Assembly: GCF_018332695.1 (NCBI RefSeq)
Contig: NZ_BOQN01000050.1
Location: forward strand, 151,540-215,539
Source of the DNA: Paractinoplanes toevensis
GTDB taxonomy: Bacteria > Actinomycetota > Actinomycetes > Mycobacteriales > Micromonosporaceae
Length of the DNA stretch: 64,000 nt
Direction: 5' to 3'
Shown: piece after piece, positions 16,394 through 24,328 of the stretch
How positions within the stretch are numbered: position 1 is the stretch's first letter
Layout of the letters: each line of letters opens with the position of its first letter
Position numbers and translations under genes: made by a program
Notes under the pieces: generated by a model
Database searches by the model: none
What the model was told of the DNA's origin: nothing
The model's input: only the letters and a program-made list of their open reading frames with translations

Positions 16394-16768
16394 GCAGCAT
16401 TACACCCATGTGTCCTAATATCAACAGACATCTATATAGACGGGTGTGCCAACCTGGCCGCCGCCTGTCGCTCGAGCCGCGGCCCACGAAAGAGGGCGAT
16501 GATCACGATCGCCGGCCACCGGCCGCGCAACCGCAGCTGCAGCGTCCGGGATCCGCGCCCGCCGGCACCGCCGGCCATCATCGAGTCATTGCCAACAGCC
16601 GGGACCGAACGTCTGTCCACGGCCAGGACGACAGAGCTGCGGCAACCTGCGGCCGGGCGGTCCTCGGGGAGGGAAGGCCGGCGTTGACCACGGTGAGTCG
16701 AAATGCAGCAGGCTCCGGGGACCTGCCCTCGGCGAGACACGAGGGCAGGCGCACGGCAGCCCCGCTGG
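16394..16768. other. gene-free stretch with LPMO promoter region and a hairpin
   Basis: 375 bases without a convincing gene. The left end holds AT-rich DNA (palindrome TCTATATAGA at 16431-16440), probably the LPMO promoter area. The right end holds a terminator-like hairpin at 16722-16749. Open frames crossing the middle show no family features. Confidence 0.6.
16722..16749 (-). terminator. hairpin downstream of the Rpn-type remnant
   Basis: CCTGCCCTCG (16722-16731) pairs perfectly with CGAGGGCAGG (16740-16749) around an 8-nt loop. It begins 19 bp past the stop of the leftward remnant at 16769. Confidence 0.65.
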
Positions 16769-17138
16769 TCAGGCGCGTAGGTCGTCCAGTGTCGCGCCGG
16801 CGACGATGCGGGCGATGTTTCCGCTGTGGTCGCGGTCGGCCAGGCGCCGGGCTAGCTCGTCGAGGTCGGTGATGTCGCCGTATGCCGCTCGGAGGGCGGC
16901 CCGCATCAAGTCGACGTGACCTTCTTCGCGCCCCTCCTCGCGCCCTTCCTCGCGGTTTTTGCGGGCGATCTCGCGGCCGGTTTCGGTCTGCTCAAGGATG
17001 TTGTTCATACCTCTCCTTCGCAGTGCTTCTACCAGCTGGGTCGCCAGGGAACCTCCCACCGGCGTCCAGCAACGCCTTGAAGATGCCGTCGAAATCGCGG
17101 GGCGGTGCCGGCCGGGCGGAGGGGACCTGGCCGCTCAT
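16769..17138 (-). pseudogene. internally deleted Rpn-type nuclease/transposase-like remnant
   Basis: From ATG 17138 the first frame reads MSGQVPSARPAPPRDFDGIF then KALLDAGG and stops after 48 codons. DFDGIFKALLDA resembles the start of Rpn/PD-(D/E)XK actinobacterial proteins. A different frame, from about 17059, gives LVEALRRRGMNNILEQTETG, then the highly charged REEGREEGREEG coiled tail and a short helical C terminus (TDLDELARRLADRD) that end such proteins. The nuclease core of roughly 200 residues is missing and the two ends are out of frame, so this looks like a deletion remnant. The promoter and terminator around it still look intact. The tail alone could be translated from ATG 17008. Confidence 0.65.
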
Positions 17139-17175
17139 GGGTTACTCCTTCTGTGCTTGGCGGAAGGCATTCTTT

Positions 17176-17205
17176 ATTGTCGTATGCCTAGTAGGCAGTA
17201 GTCAA
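17176..17205 (-). promoter_or_regulatory. promoter with a palindrome in its spacer
   Basis: On the minus strand TTGACT (17205-17200) and GACAAT (17181-17176) are 18 bp apart. The spacer contains TGCCTAGTAGGCA (17185-17197), a perfect 6-bp inverted repeat with one central base. A protein bound there would block the promoter. It would drive the Rpn-type remnant. Confidence 0.55.
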
Positions 17206-17236
17206 CTTGCTGCATGGTCCACAGTAGAGTTCTCGC

Positions 17237-17941
17237 GTGGATGACGTCTCGGTGCGGTTTCTCGAGGGTGCGGCGGACGCCGGCACGCTACGCCGGCTCT
17301 ACGACACGGTGATCGCGCCGAGCTTCCTGCCCGCCGAGCGCGAACCCGTCGAGAAGCTCAGCCGGGTGCTGGCCGCCGACGAACTGCGCGGGGCGATCGC
17401 GGTGACGCCGGACGGCGAGCCGGTGGGTGCGCTCTTCCTGGAGTGGTTCGCCGACATCGGGGCCGCGCTGCTCTGCTACTTCGCCATCCGGCCCGACCTG
17501 CGTGGCCAGGGCCTCGGCCGCCGGCTGGTCGCCGCCGCCGCGCCGCACTGGCGGGCCACGCTCAAGCCGCACGTCGTGCTGGCCGAGGCCGAGGACCCCG
17601 ATGCGCCCGTCGCGGACGACGACGGTGGTGACTACGGCGACGATGACGCGCGGCTGCGGCTCTACGCCGGGTTCGGCGCCCGCCGCCTGCCGATCCCCTA
17701 CCTGATGCCCGAGTTGGCGCCGGGCGCGGGGCGGCAGCCCGGCCTGCTGCTCCTGGTGGTCGAGTCGGACGACGTGGTCAGCCCGGCCCGGGACCGGATC
17801 CGGAGCGAGATCGTCGAGGGTTTCCTGGTGCGCTACTTCGCGCGGCTGGAGGGCGGCGACCGCGACGACGACGGCCGGCTGGGGCGGCTGCTGGCCGAGT
17901 GCCGCCGGGCCGAGTTCCTGCCCCTGCTGGACCTCGGCTGA
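17237..17941 (+). CDS. GNAT family N-acetyltransferase
   Basis: A 234-residue acetyltransferase. The acetyl-CoA binding motif A is clear: YFAIRPDLRGQGLGRRLVAA (about residues 80-99). The N-terminal strand-helix (VRFLEGAADAGTLRRLYDTV) and the later LRLYAGFGARRLPIPYLMP segment fit the GNAT fold. An acidic loop (DDDGGDYGDDDAR) lies between motifs A and B. The C-terminal 60 residues extend beyond the usual GNAT domain. GTG 17237 was taken as start; the ATG four bases later is in another frame. The substrate is unknown, and the gene appears monocistronic. Confidence 0.9.
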   Translation: MDDVSVRFLEGAADAGTLRRLYDTVIAPSFLPAEREPVEKLSRVLAADELRGAIAVTPDGEPVGALFLEWFADIGAALLCYFAIRPDLRGQGLGRRLVAAAAPHWRATLKPHVVLAEAEDPDAPVADDDGGDYGDDDARLRLYAGFGARRLPIPYLMPELAPGAGRQPGLLLLVVESDDVVSPARDRIRSEIVEGFLVRYFARLEGGDRDDDGRLGRLLAECRRAEFLPLLDLG

Positions 17942-18004
17942 ACCCCGCCGCAACATAGGCGGCATAGCATCGCCGGACCGATATCGATGAAGGTGGGAAC
18001 GACC

Positions 18005-18640
18005 GTGCGGCAGGACTTCCAGAGCGAGTTCGCCTCGGTCAGCAGTTCCCTGGTCACCATGGCCAAGGCCGTGCGCGATGCGATGCGGCAGGCCAGCACC
18101 GCCCTGCTGACCGCCGATTACACCCTGGCCCAGCAGGTGACCGACAACGACGCCCAGGTCGACGTGCTCTATCGCGTCGTCGATGACCGGGTCTTCAACC
18201 TCGTCCTGCGCCGGCAGCCCATCACCGGCGATCTGCGGTCGGCGCTGTCCGCGCTGCAGGCGGCCACCGATCTCGAGCGGATGGGCGACCTGGCCGTGCA
18301 CGTGGCCCGCGCCACGCTGCGGCGGTACCCGGCCACCGCGGCCGCCCCGGAGCTGGCCGATCTGTTCCGGGCGATGAGTACGGTGGCGGACCAGCTGGCC
18401 GCGAAGATCGTCGTGGCGCTGTCGCACGGCGACGAGGCTCTCGCCGGTCAGCTCGACGGCGACGATGACGCCATGGACCAGCTGCACCGGCAACTGTTCC
18501 AGGTCATGCTCAGCTCGGACTGGCCGCTGGGGGTCGAGGCCGCCGTCGACGGCGCGCTGCTGGGCCGCTACTACGAGCGGTACGCCGATCGTGCCGTCAA
18601 CGTCGGCCGGCACGTCATGTCGCTGGCCGCCAAATCCTGA
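18005..18640 (+). CDS. phoU: PhoU family phosphate signalling protein
   Basis: A 211-residue all-helical cytoplasmic protein that links the Pst phosphate transporter to the PhoR-PhoB/PhoP two-component system. It has the two three-helix PhoU repeats. The metal-binding signatures are visible as DNDAQVDVLYRVVDDRV with DLERMGDLAVHVAR in the first repeat and DDAMDQLHRQLF with GRYYERYADRAVNVGRHV in the second. GTG 18005 is preferred because AGGTGGGA lies seven bases upstream; the ATG 17987 has no ribosome site. No pst or two-component genes are adjacent, so it may be a stand-alone PhoU. Confidence 0.92.
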   Translation: MRQDFQSEFASVSSSLVTMAKAVRDAMRQASTALLTADYTLAQQVTDNDAQVDVLYRVVDDRVFNLVLRRQPITGDLRSALSALQAATDLERMGDLAVHVARATLRRYPATAAAPELADLFRAMSTVADQLAAKIVVALSHGDEALAGQLDGDDDAMDQLHRQLFQVMLSSDWPLGVEAAVDGALLGRYYERYADRAVNVGRHVMSLAAKS

Positions 18641-18672
18641 GGCCCGGCCCCCGCCGTACGGGAAACCGGGCC
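18641..18672. terminator. bidirectional terminator candidate
   Basis: GGCCCGG (18641-18647) pairs with CCGGGCC (18666-18672) around an 18-nt loop that contains a second small hairpin (CCGTACGG). It lies immediately between the stops of the convergent phoU and LVIVD genes. Confidence 0.6.
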
Positions 18673-18682
18673 CCCGGCCATG

Positions 18683-20074
18683 TCACCAGCGCAGGAAATT
18701 GTCCTGGGTCTGGGCGTTGAAGACGTCCGTCCGGAAGAATTTCGCGACCGCCGTGCGCGGGTCCTTGAGCTCGAGCACGTCGACGCCCTTGGCGATGTCG
18801 TTGGAGTAGATGAAGCCGTTGTACCAGTACGCCGACCAGGAACCGCCGCCGATGAACTGGGTCGCCGAGATCGGGCCGCGTTCCCAGTAGGCGAGCTCGC
18901 GCGGGTGCCGCGAGTTGGTGAAGTCCCACACCGAGATGCCGCCCTGGTACCAAGCCTGCACCATGATGTCGCGGCCCGGCACCGGGATCAGCGAGCCGTT
19001 GTGGGCCACGCAGTTCTCGGTGTCCGCGTTGGTCCGCGGGATCTTGAAGTAGCTGCCGAAGACGAGCTTGCCGCGAACGATGTCGTAGACGGCGTCGGCA
19101 CCGCGCTCGGGGCCGATGGTCGGGTTGCAGGTCGCCGCCCCGCCGCCGCCCAGCTCGTCGGTGAAGACCACCTTCGTGCCGCTGTTGTTGAACGTCGCGG
19201 AGTGCCAGAACGAGAAGTTGACGGTGTCCCGGACGGTCGTGACGACCCGCGGCGCCGTGCGTTTCGAGATGTCGAAGAGCACGCCGTCACCCATGCAGGC
19301 GCCGGCCGCGAGGTCCTTCTCGGCGTACACGGTGATGTCGTGGCAGCCGGTCGTCGGCGCCTGGCCGGTGCCGCCGCCGTAACCGCCGTCCGGGAACAGC
19401 ACGGGCGCGGCGACCACCGTCGCGGCGGCCGGGTTCCGCCGGGGCACCTTGATGATCGAGATCTTGTCGTGCGGGAGCGCGCAGTTCGGCTGGTCGGCCC
19501 CGGCCAGGTTGTACGACGAGATGTACAGGTACAGGTTGGGGTCGTGCCGTTTGCCGGGCACCAGCGTCTGGGTGTGCGAGCCGCAGTCCGTCTTGACCGA
19601 CTTCAGGTACCGCGGGGTCAGCGGGTCACTGATGTCGAAGATCTTGATGCCTTCCCAGCGCTCGCCGGGCTCGGACGTGGTCGAGGCCACGTTGTCGCAG
19701 GAGTCGTTGGTGCGCTGCGAGTCGGTGCCGAGGAAGAGCAGGTTGCCGCTGATCGAGATGTCGTTCTGCGAGCCGGGGCAGAGCACCTGGGTCGCGACGG
19801 TCGGCGCCTTCGGGTTCAGGATGTCGTAGACGGCGAAGCCGTTGTAGTTCCCGCCGTACGCGTAGTGGCCCTGGAACGCCCAGTCCGAGTTGGTGGTGGC
19901 GGCGAAGGGGCCGGTCTTGTCGAGGTGGGCGACCTGGGTCAGGTTCGGGCTGCTGACGATCTCGTCGACGCCCGGGATGGTCGGGGTTGCTCCGTTCGCC
20001 GGTGCCGACAGCAGCGCCGCGACCAGCATGGCTGCGCCGGTGAGCATCCACCCTCGTGAGGCGGTGTGCTTCAT
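18683..20074 (-). CDS. secreted LVIVD-repeat beta-propeller protein
   Basis: A 463-residue exported protein. The signal peptide (WMLTGAAMLVAALLSAPANG) is cut near residues 28-30. The mature part has several LVIVD-type blades: GFAVYDILNPKAPTVATQV, GIKIFDISDPLTPRYLKSV, GVLFDISKRTAPRVVTTV, GISVWDFTNSRHPRELAYW and GVDVLELKDP. Such repeats form beta-propellers; the enzymatic role, if any, is unknown. Conserved histidines and cysteines (WHSATFN, CHDITVY, ENCVAHNG) hint at metal binding. ATG 20074 follows GGAAGGAG. It is divergent from the DUF305 gene across only 52 bp, so the two are probably co-expressed at the cell surface. Confidence 0.9.
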   Translation of the reverse strand: MKHTASRGWMLTGAAMLVAALLSAPANGATPTIPGVDEIVSSPNLTQVAHLDKTGPFAATTNSDWAFQGHYAYGGNYNGFAVYDILNPKAPTVATQVLCPGSQNDISISGNLLFLGTDSQRTNDSCDNVASTTSEPGERWEGIKIFDISDPLTPRYLKSVKTDCGSHTQTLVPGKRHDPNLYLYISSYNLAGADQPNCALPHDKISIIKVPRRNPAAATVVAAPVLFPDGGYGGGTGQAPTTGCHDITVYAEKDLAAGACMGDGVLFDISKRTAPRVVTTVRDTVNFSFWHSATFNNSGTKVVFTDELGGGGAATCNPTIGPERGADAVYDIVRGKLVFGSYFKIPRTNADTENCVAHNGSLIPVPGRDIMVQAWYQGGISVWDFTNSRHPRELAYWERGPISATQFIGGGSWSAYWYNGFIYSNDIAKGVDVLELKDPRTAVAKFFRTDVFNAQTQDNFLRW

Positions 20075-20126
20075 ACAGCTCCTTCCGGATACGGTAAGTA
20101 TTCACTCCAGTCGATACAGTAGCGGA

Positions 20127-20789
20127 ATGATTAGAAGATCATCGATCATCTTGGCCGGTCTTGTCGTCGCGGCGGCCGCCGGCCTGGCGGTCGCGGCGCG
20201 GGCCGGCTCAGGCGGATCGGCGGCGGCTCCGCGGGCCGAGAAAAGTCCGGCCGTACGCGTCGTGCTGCCCGGCCGGCCCGGCGAATCGGCGCGGGTGAGC
20301 GACTCCGACCAGGTGGCGGCGCCGGATGGGTCGACCTACAACTCGATCGACACCACGTTCGTGCAGATGATGATCGTCCACCACGGGCAGGCGATCGCGA
20401 TGGCCTCGCTGGCCGGCGAACGCGCCGCCGACGATCAACTACGCGCGCTCGCCGGCCGGATCGGTGCGAGCCAGGCCCCCGAGGTGGCGTGGCTGCGCGG
20501 CTGGCTGCGCGACCGCGGCCTGCCCGAGAGCGACCCGGCGCACGACCACGCCGCCATGCCGGGCATGCAGAGCGCCGCCGACATGGCCGCCCTGGCCGGG
20601 CTGAGCGGGCCGGCCTTCGACCGCCGGTTCGCGGCGATGATGACCGACCACCACCGCGGTGCCGTCCGGATGGCCGGCGACGTCCTGGGTGGCGGGAGCG
20701 ACGAGCGGCTGCGCGAGGTGGCCGGCGAGATGGCGGTCGAACAGGGCAGCGAGATCCAGCGGATCCAGCAGCTGGGCCTGGCCGCCTGA
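20127..20789 (+). CDS. DUF305 family exported protein
   Basis: A 220-residue protein with an N-terminal export signal (IILAGLVVAAAAGLAVAARA). The two ferritin-like DUF305 helix pairs are clear: FVQMMIVHHGQAIAMASLAG and, further on, FAAMMTDHHRGAVRMAGDVL. The HH and HHR motifs plus the methionine-rich DHAAMPGMQSAADMAA suggest metal (copper or iron) handling outside the membrane. The ATG is only six bases after a TACAGT that could serve as -10, so translation may be leaderless. It is divergent from the LVIVD-propeller gene, a pairing that supports a joint role. Confidence 0.9.
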   Translation: MIRRSSIILAGLVVAAAAGLAVAARAGSGGSAAAPRAEKSPAVRVVLPGRPGESARVSDSDQVAAPDGSTYNSIDTTFVQMMIVHHGQAIAMASLAGERAADDQLRALAGRIGASQAPEVAWLRGWLRDRGLPESDPAHDHAAMPGMQSAADMAALAGLSGPAFDRRFAAMMTDHHRGAVRMAGDVLGGGSDERLREVAGEMAVEQGSEIQRIQQLGLAA

Positions 20790-20823
20790 TGCAACCCGGG
20801 CCGGGCCGCGGACGTCAGGGAAC

Positions 20824-21585
20824 GTGAGATCAACTCGACTGGCCGCCGCGATCCTGGTTCTCCTGGGCGGCTGCGGCACGGCGGTCCGGGCGGAGCCGCG
20901 GGGCACCCCGCCCGCGCCGGCGACCACGGCGGTTTCCACCCCGCCGACGCCGGCGCGGAAACCACCGGCCCGGATCACCTACCCCGCCGCCGGCCGCCGG
21001 CAGTTCGCGGTCGCCGCCGGTGAGACCGCCGCCCCGGCCGGCCGGAAGGGCACCCTGCTGCGCTACCACGTCGCGGTGGAACGGGACATCCACGGCATCA
21101 CCGCCGCCCAGTTCGCCACCGCCGTCACCGCCACCCTGCGGGATGCCCGCAGCTGGACCGGAAGCGGCGACCGGCGCCTGCAGCGCGTCGGCCCCGGCGA
21201 CCACGCCGACTTCACGGTCCGCCTGGTCACCCCGAAGACCCGCGACCACCTCTGCGACGGCGCCGCCGACGGCTACACCTCCTGCCGCAGCCACGACGAC
21301 GTCGTGATCAACGTGGCCCGGTGGGTCAAGGGCGTTCCCGGGTACGGCGCGAGCCTCGACGTCTACCGGCAGTACGTCGTCAACCACGAAGTCGGGCATC
21401 GCCTCGGCCAGGCCCACGAACTCTGCCCCGGCCAGGGCGAGCCCGCCCCGGTCATGCAGCAGCAGACCCTCGGCCTGCACGGCTGCACCGCCAACCCGTG
21501 GCCGATGCTGAACGGCGAACGCCATCGCGGCGCCATCGGCGCCTACGACGACCCGGTCCCCCCACGCGACCGCGGCCGTCCTTGA
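20824..21585 (+). CDS. DUF3152 family secreted zincin-like lipoprotein
   Basis: A 253-residue lipoprotein; the lipobox is LLGGC with C17. After a proline-rich linker (about 25-45) comes the DUF3152 domain. It contains HEVGHRLGQAHELCPG, a zincin HExxH motif with a third ligand histidine at HExxHxxxxxH spacing. The motifs GITAAQFATAVTATLRDARS and CRSHDDVVINVARWVKGVP are family hallmarks. Some relatives lack the zinc motif; this one retains it, so it may be a real metallopeptidase. Start GTG 20824. It lies 34 bp after the DUF305 gene on the same strand and may be cotranscribed. Confidence 0.88.
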   Translation: MRSTRLAAAILVLLGGCGTAVRAEPRGTPPAPATTAVSTPPTPARKPPARITYPAAGRRQFAVAAGETAAPAGRKGTLLRYHVAVERDIHGITAAQFATAVTATLRDARSWTGSGDRRLQRVGPGDHADFTVRLVTPKTRDHLCDGAADGYTSCRSHDDVVINVARWVKGVPGYGASLDVYRQYVVNHEVGHRLGQAHELCPGQGEPAPVMQQQTLGLHGCTANPWPMLNGERHRGAIGAYDDPVPPRDRGRP

Positions 21586-21688
21586 CCCTTTTCCGTACGG
21601 GCACCATCAGCCGTACGTCCGCTGGTGCGACGACCGGGCCGGATCAAGACTGGAGGCGCCACCACCGCCAAGATCCGGATTGCAGGCC

Positions 21689-21973
21689 ATGACGACGGAG
21701 TTCGCGTTCGACAATCAGATCCTGGTGCTGGACGGCCGGGTGCTGGAGATCTTCCACCGGGACACCGAGGAGAGCGTGCGCTACCACGTGACGTTCCTCC
21801 GGATCGACGGGCAGCCGCACGGCGACGGCTTCAAGGTCCGCCTGGGCCGGGCATCCGGCGAGAACGACATCGTCGGCGGCCGCCGGTGGAAGATGACCGC
21901 GGCCCAGTTCGCCGAGTTCCGCGAGTTCATCGCGCTGGCCATCGCGGCCCGCGACAGCGATACGGGGTCCTGA
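21689..21973 (+). CDS. small conserved-looking protein of unknown function
   Basis: A 94-residue soluble protein with no signal or membrane segment. It starts with a beta-rich half (FAFDNQILVLDGRVLEIFHR, RYHVTFLRIDG, FKVRLGR) and ends with a helix (TAAQFAEFREFIALAIAARD). The pattern of strands followed by a C-terminal helix recalls PH-like folds, but I cannot assign a family. Start ATG 21689; a TTG three codons upstream is less likely. Codon usage matches its neighbours. Confidence 0.7.
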   Translation: MTTEFAFDNQILVLDGRVLEIFHRDTEESVRYHVTFLRIDGQPHGDGFKVRLGRASGENDIVGGRRWKMTAAQFAEFREFIALAIAARDSDTGS

Positions 21974-22020
21974 GATGTTCGACCCAGCAGAAATGGGACA
22001 ACCTGCCTTAGGCTGACGCG

Positions 22021-22590
22021 ATGGCCCAGACGATGTCGTGGCTCAACGAGCCTCCCCAGTGGTCGGACGACGCGGGCGTGATCCGGGTCAGCACCGGCTT
22101 GAAGACCGACTTCTGGCGCCGGACGTTCTACGGCTACATCACCGACAACGGCCACTTCTACCACCGCCCGGTCACCGGCGACTTCACCGCCGAGGTGGTG
22201 GTGTCGGCCGGCCACTCGGCGCTGTTCGACCAGGCCGGCCTGATGCTGCGGGCCGACGAGCGCACCTGGTTGAAGACCGGCCTCGAGGTCACGTCCGGCG
22301 CCGTGCAGCTCAGCACCGTGCTGACCAGGGACCACTCCGACCTGTCGGTGGTGCCGGTGCCCGGCTACCAGGGCGAGCTGACGCTCCGGCTGACCCGCTT
22401 CGGCTCCGCGGTGTGCGTGCACCGAGGCGACGGAGCCGGTTCCTGGGAGTTGGTCCGCCTGGGCCACCTCGACCTGCCGGAGACGATCGACGTGGGCGTC
22501 ATGTGCTGCTCACCGGAACGGGCCGGCCTCGAGGTCACCTTCCGGGACCTCCAAATCGGCGACCCGATCTCCCGCGAAGGGCTCGAGTGA
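22021..22590 (+). CDS. DUF1349 family lectin-like protein
   Basis: A 189-residue protein of the DUF1349 (concanavalin-like jelly-roll) family. Hallmarks are TDFWRRTFYGYITDNGHFYH, FDQAGLMLRADERTWLKTGL and IDVGVMCCSPERAGLEVTFR with the final FRDLQI strand. Members are annotated as regulators of enolase on thin evidence; carbohydrate binding is plausible from the fold. No signal peptide. The last 81 bp overlap the 3-prime end of the convergent AraC gene. Confidence 0.9.
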   Translation: MAQTMSWLNEPPQWSDDAGVIRVSTGLKTDFWRRTFYGYITDNGHFYHRPVTGDFTAEVVVSAGHSALFDQAGLMLRADERTWLKTGLEVTSGAVQLSTVLTRDHSDLSVVPVPGYQGELTLRLTRFGSAVCVHRGDGAGSWELVRLGHLDLPETIDVGVMCCSPERAGLEVTFRDLQIGDPISREGLE

Positions 22591-23547
22591 CCGCCGGCCC
22601 GCGGTGCTCGCGGGGTCTCGCCACCGGGCCGGGGTGTGGCCGTGGGCGGCCCGGAAGCGCTTGATGAAGTAACTGACGTCGGGGTAACCGACACGGCGGC
22701 TGATCGCGGCCACGGTCAGGTCGGTGTGGGTCAGCAGCAGGCGGGCCTGCTGCATGCGCCGCTCGGTCAGCCACTGCTGCGCGGTGCGGCCGGTGCGCCG
22801 GCGCACCACCGTGGTCAGGTGGCCGGTGGTCAGCGCGAGTTCGGCCGCGATGTCGGCCAGCGAGATCGGCTCGGCGTAGCGGCGCTCGATCACGTCGAAG
22901 ACCGCGGCCAGCAGCGGCTCCCGCGCCGCCCGTAGTTCGCCGGCGACGTCGGTGGGCAGCCGGGCCACGGCCACCAGCAGCAGGGTGAGGTGAGCGAGAA
23001 CGGCCTCGGGGTGACCGTCGCGGCGGCCGGTCAGCTCGGCGTCGAGGGCCCGGTAGCGCGCGACCCACTCGTCCCGCTCCGCCGCCGGGACGCGCAGGCG
23101 CTGGGCCCGGTCAGCACCCCGGGCGAACGGGAACAGCAGCGGGTGGGCCCGCCAGGACGAGTACGCACCGGGGGCACCCGGGCGGATCACGTCGGCCGGG
23201 AAATACACCGTCCAGGCGTCCCGGAGGAAGTCGTGCGCCGGGCCGGTGAAGGACACGACCTGGCCCGGCGCGATGACGAACAGGTCGCCGTCGCGCACCG
23301 TCCACTCGCGGCCGTCGAGCCGGAACGTCCCCTCGGCCCGATGCGCGTAGACGAGGATGAGGAAGTCGTGGCTGTGCGCCCCGTCGGGCGGCAGGGTCGG
23401 CCCTCCCGCCGGCCGGGCCTGCTCGGGCAGGTGCGCGACGATCACCGGCACACCGCCCGGAACCCGGGGGAAGCCGACCAGCAGTGGATCCGAAGATTGT
23501 CGTATCCCTCCCACAGATCGACCGATGCCCCTTCTCTCGTGCGGCAT
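22510..23547 (-). CDS. AraC family transcriptional regulator
   Basis: A 345-residue regulator. The N-terminal half is a cupin-like sensor domain (GGPTLPPDGAHSHDFLILVY, then TVRDGDLFVIAPGQVVSFTG). The C-terminal 100 residues hold two helix-turn-helix motifs: PISLADIAAELALTTGHLTT and LTVAAISRRVGYPDVSYFIK followed by RFRAAHGHTPARWR. About 40 residues beyond the HTH (GRRSLEPFAGDRV...) overlap the DUF1349 gene. Start ATG 23547. It is divergent from the methyltransferase gene at 23596 across 48 bp and may control it. The sensor domain suggests a sugar or small organic ligand. Confidence 0.92.
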   Translation of the reverse strand: MPHERRGIGRSVGGIRQSSDPLLVGFPRVPGGVPVIVAHLPEQARPAGGPTLPPDGAHSHDFLILVYAHRAEGTFRLDGREWTVRDGDLFVIAPGQVVSFTGPAHDFLRDAWTVYFPADVIRPGAPGAYSSWRAHPLLFPFARGADRAQRLRVPAAERDEWVARYRALDAELTGRRDGHPEAVLAHLTLLLVAVARLPTDVAGELRAAREPLLAAVFDVIERRYAEPISLADIAAELALTTGHLTTVVRRRTGRTAQQWLTERRMQQARLLLTHTDLTVAAISRRVGYPDVSYFIKRFRAAHGHTPARWRDPASTAGRRSLEPFAGDRVADLEVPEGDLEAGPFR

Positions 23548-23595
23548 GAAGCTGATGGTACGACCGAAACTTCGTCGCATCCGGAGGCGATCGAG

Positions 23596-24216
23596 ATGAC
23601 CGAACGGGACTACCTGCCGGCGATGGGCCGGCACTCGCTGCTGTTCCTGTACGACCCGTGCACCCGGCTGGCCGGTGTGGGCCGGCTGCACGACGAGTTG
23701 CTGGACCGGGCGGCCGTCCGCCCCGGCCACCGGGTGCTGGAGATCGGCTGCGGCACCGGGAACCTGGTGCTGAGGCTCGCCCGGCGCACGCCCGGGGCCG
23801 AGGTGCTGGGCACCGACCCGGACCCGGCGGCCCTGCGCCGGGGCCGCCGGAAGGCCGCCCGCCGGGGCCTGCCGGTCAGTTTCGAGCTCGCCTTCGCCGA
23901 CGACCTTCCGGTGCCGGACGCGAGCGTGGATCGGGTGCTGTCCTCCTACATGCTGCATCACCTGGACGGCCCCGATAAGCCACGGGCGATGGAGGAGATC
24001 CGTCGCGTTCTGCGCCCGGGCGGCGAGCTGCACCTGGTCGACGCGCACAGCACCGGCGGTCGCGCGCACCCGCGGCTCGCCGACAACGCACCGGACCGGA
24101 TCGTCGGGCTGATGCGGGACGCCGGCCTCGACGCCGCCGAGAACGGCCGTGGCCACCGGCGCGGAGCGCTCGGCCACTACGTCTTCTACCGCGGGTCGAG
24201 CACCGGGCACGGGTAA
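23596..24216 (+). CDS. class I SAM-dependent methyltransferase
   Basis: A 206-residue methyltransferase of the Methyltransf_11/UbiE-like type. Motif I is VLEIGCGTGNLVLRLARR (about residues 47-64), the acidic residue after strand 2 is in LGTDPDP, motif II is FADDLPVPDASVDRVLSSYM, and motif III is RRVLRPGGELHLVD. ATG 23596 follows GGAGG nine bases upstream. The N terminus (YLPAMGRHSLLFLYDPCTRL) is typical of actinobacterial members acting on small molecules; the substrate is not known. Divergent from AraC. Confidence 0.9.
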   Translation: MTERDYLPAMGRHSLLFLYDPCTRLAGVGRLHDELLDRAAVRPGHRVLEIGCGTGNLVLRLARRTPGAEVLGTDPDPAALRRGRRKAARRGLPVSFELAFADDLPVPDASVDRVLSSYMLHHLDGPDKPRAMEEIRRVLRPGGELHLVDAHSTGGRAHPRLADNAPDRIVGLMRDAGLDAAENGRGHRRGALGHYVFYRGSSTGHG

Positions 24217-24328
24217 CCGGCGAGTTCGAGGGACCGGAGCCGGAAGTGCGCTCCCGGCCCGTACCCGGGCAATGCGTTTCCTGGTTGTTCGTGGTTTTTC
24301 GCCGGGCCGGTCATGGGACCGTAGGCCT

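Noticed and set aside
16432..16740. 103-codon ORF upstream of the LPMO gene on the minus strand
   Set aside because: No ribosome site, arginine-rich random composition, and it covers the LPMO promoter region and the hairpin at 16722.
22990..23595. N-terminal extension of the methyltransferase frame
   Set aside because: The extra 200 residues are antisense to the AraC gene; the ATG at 23596 has its own ribosome site and gives the normal family length.
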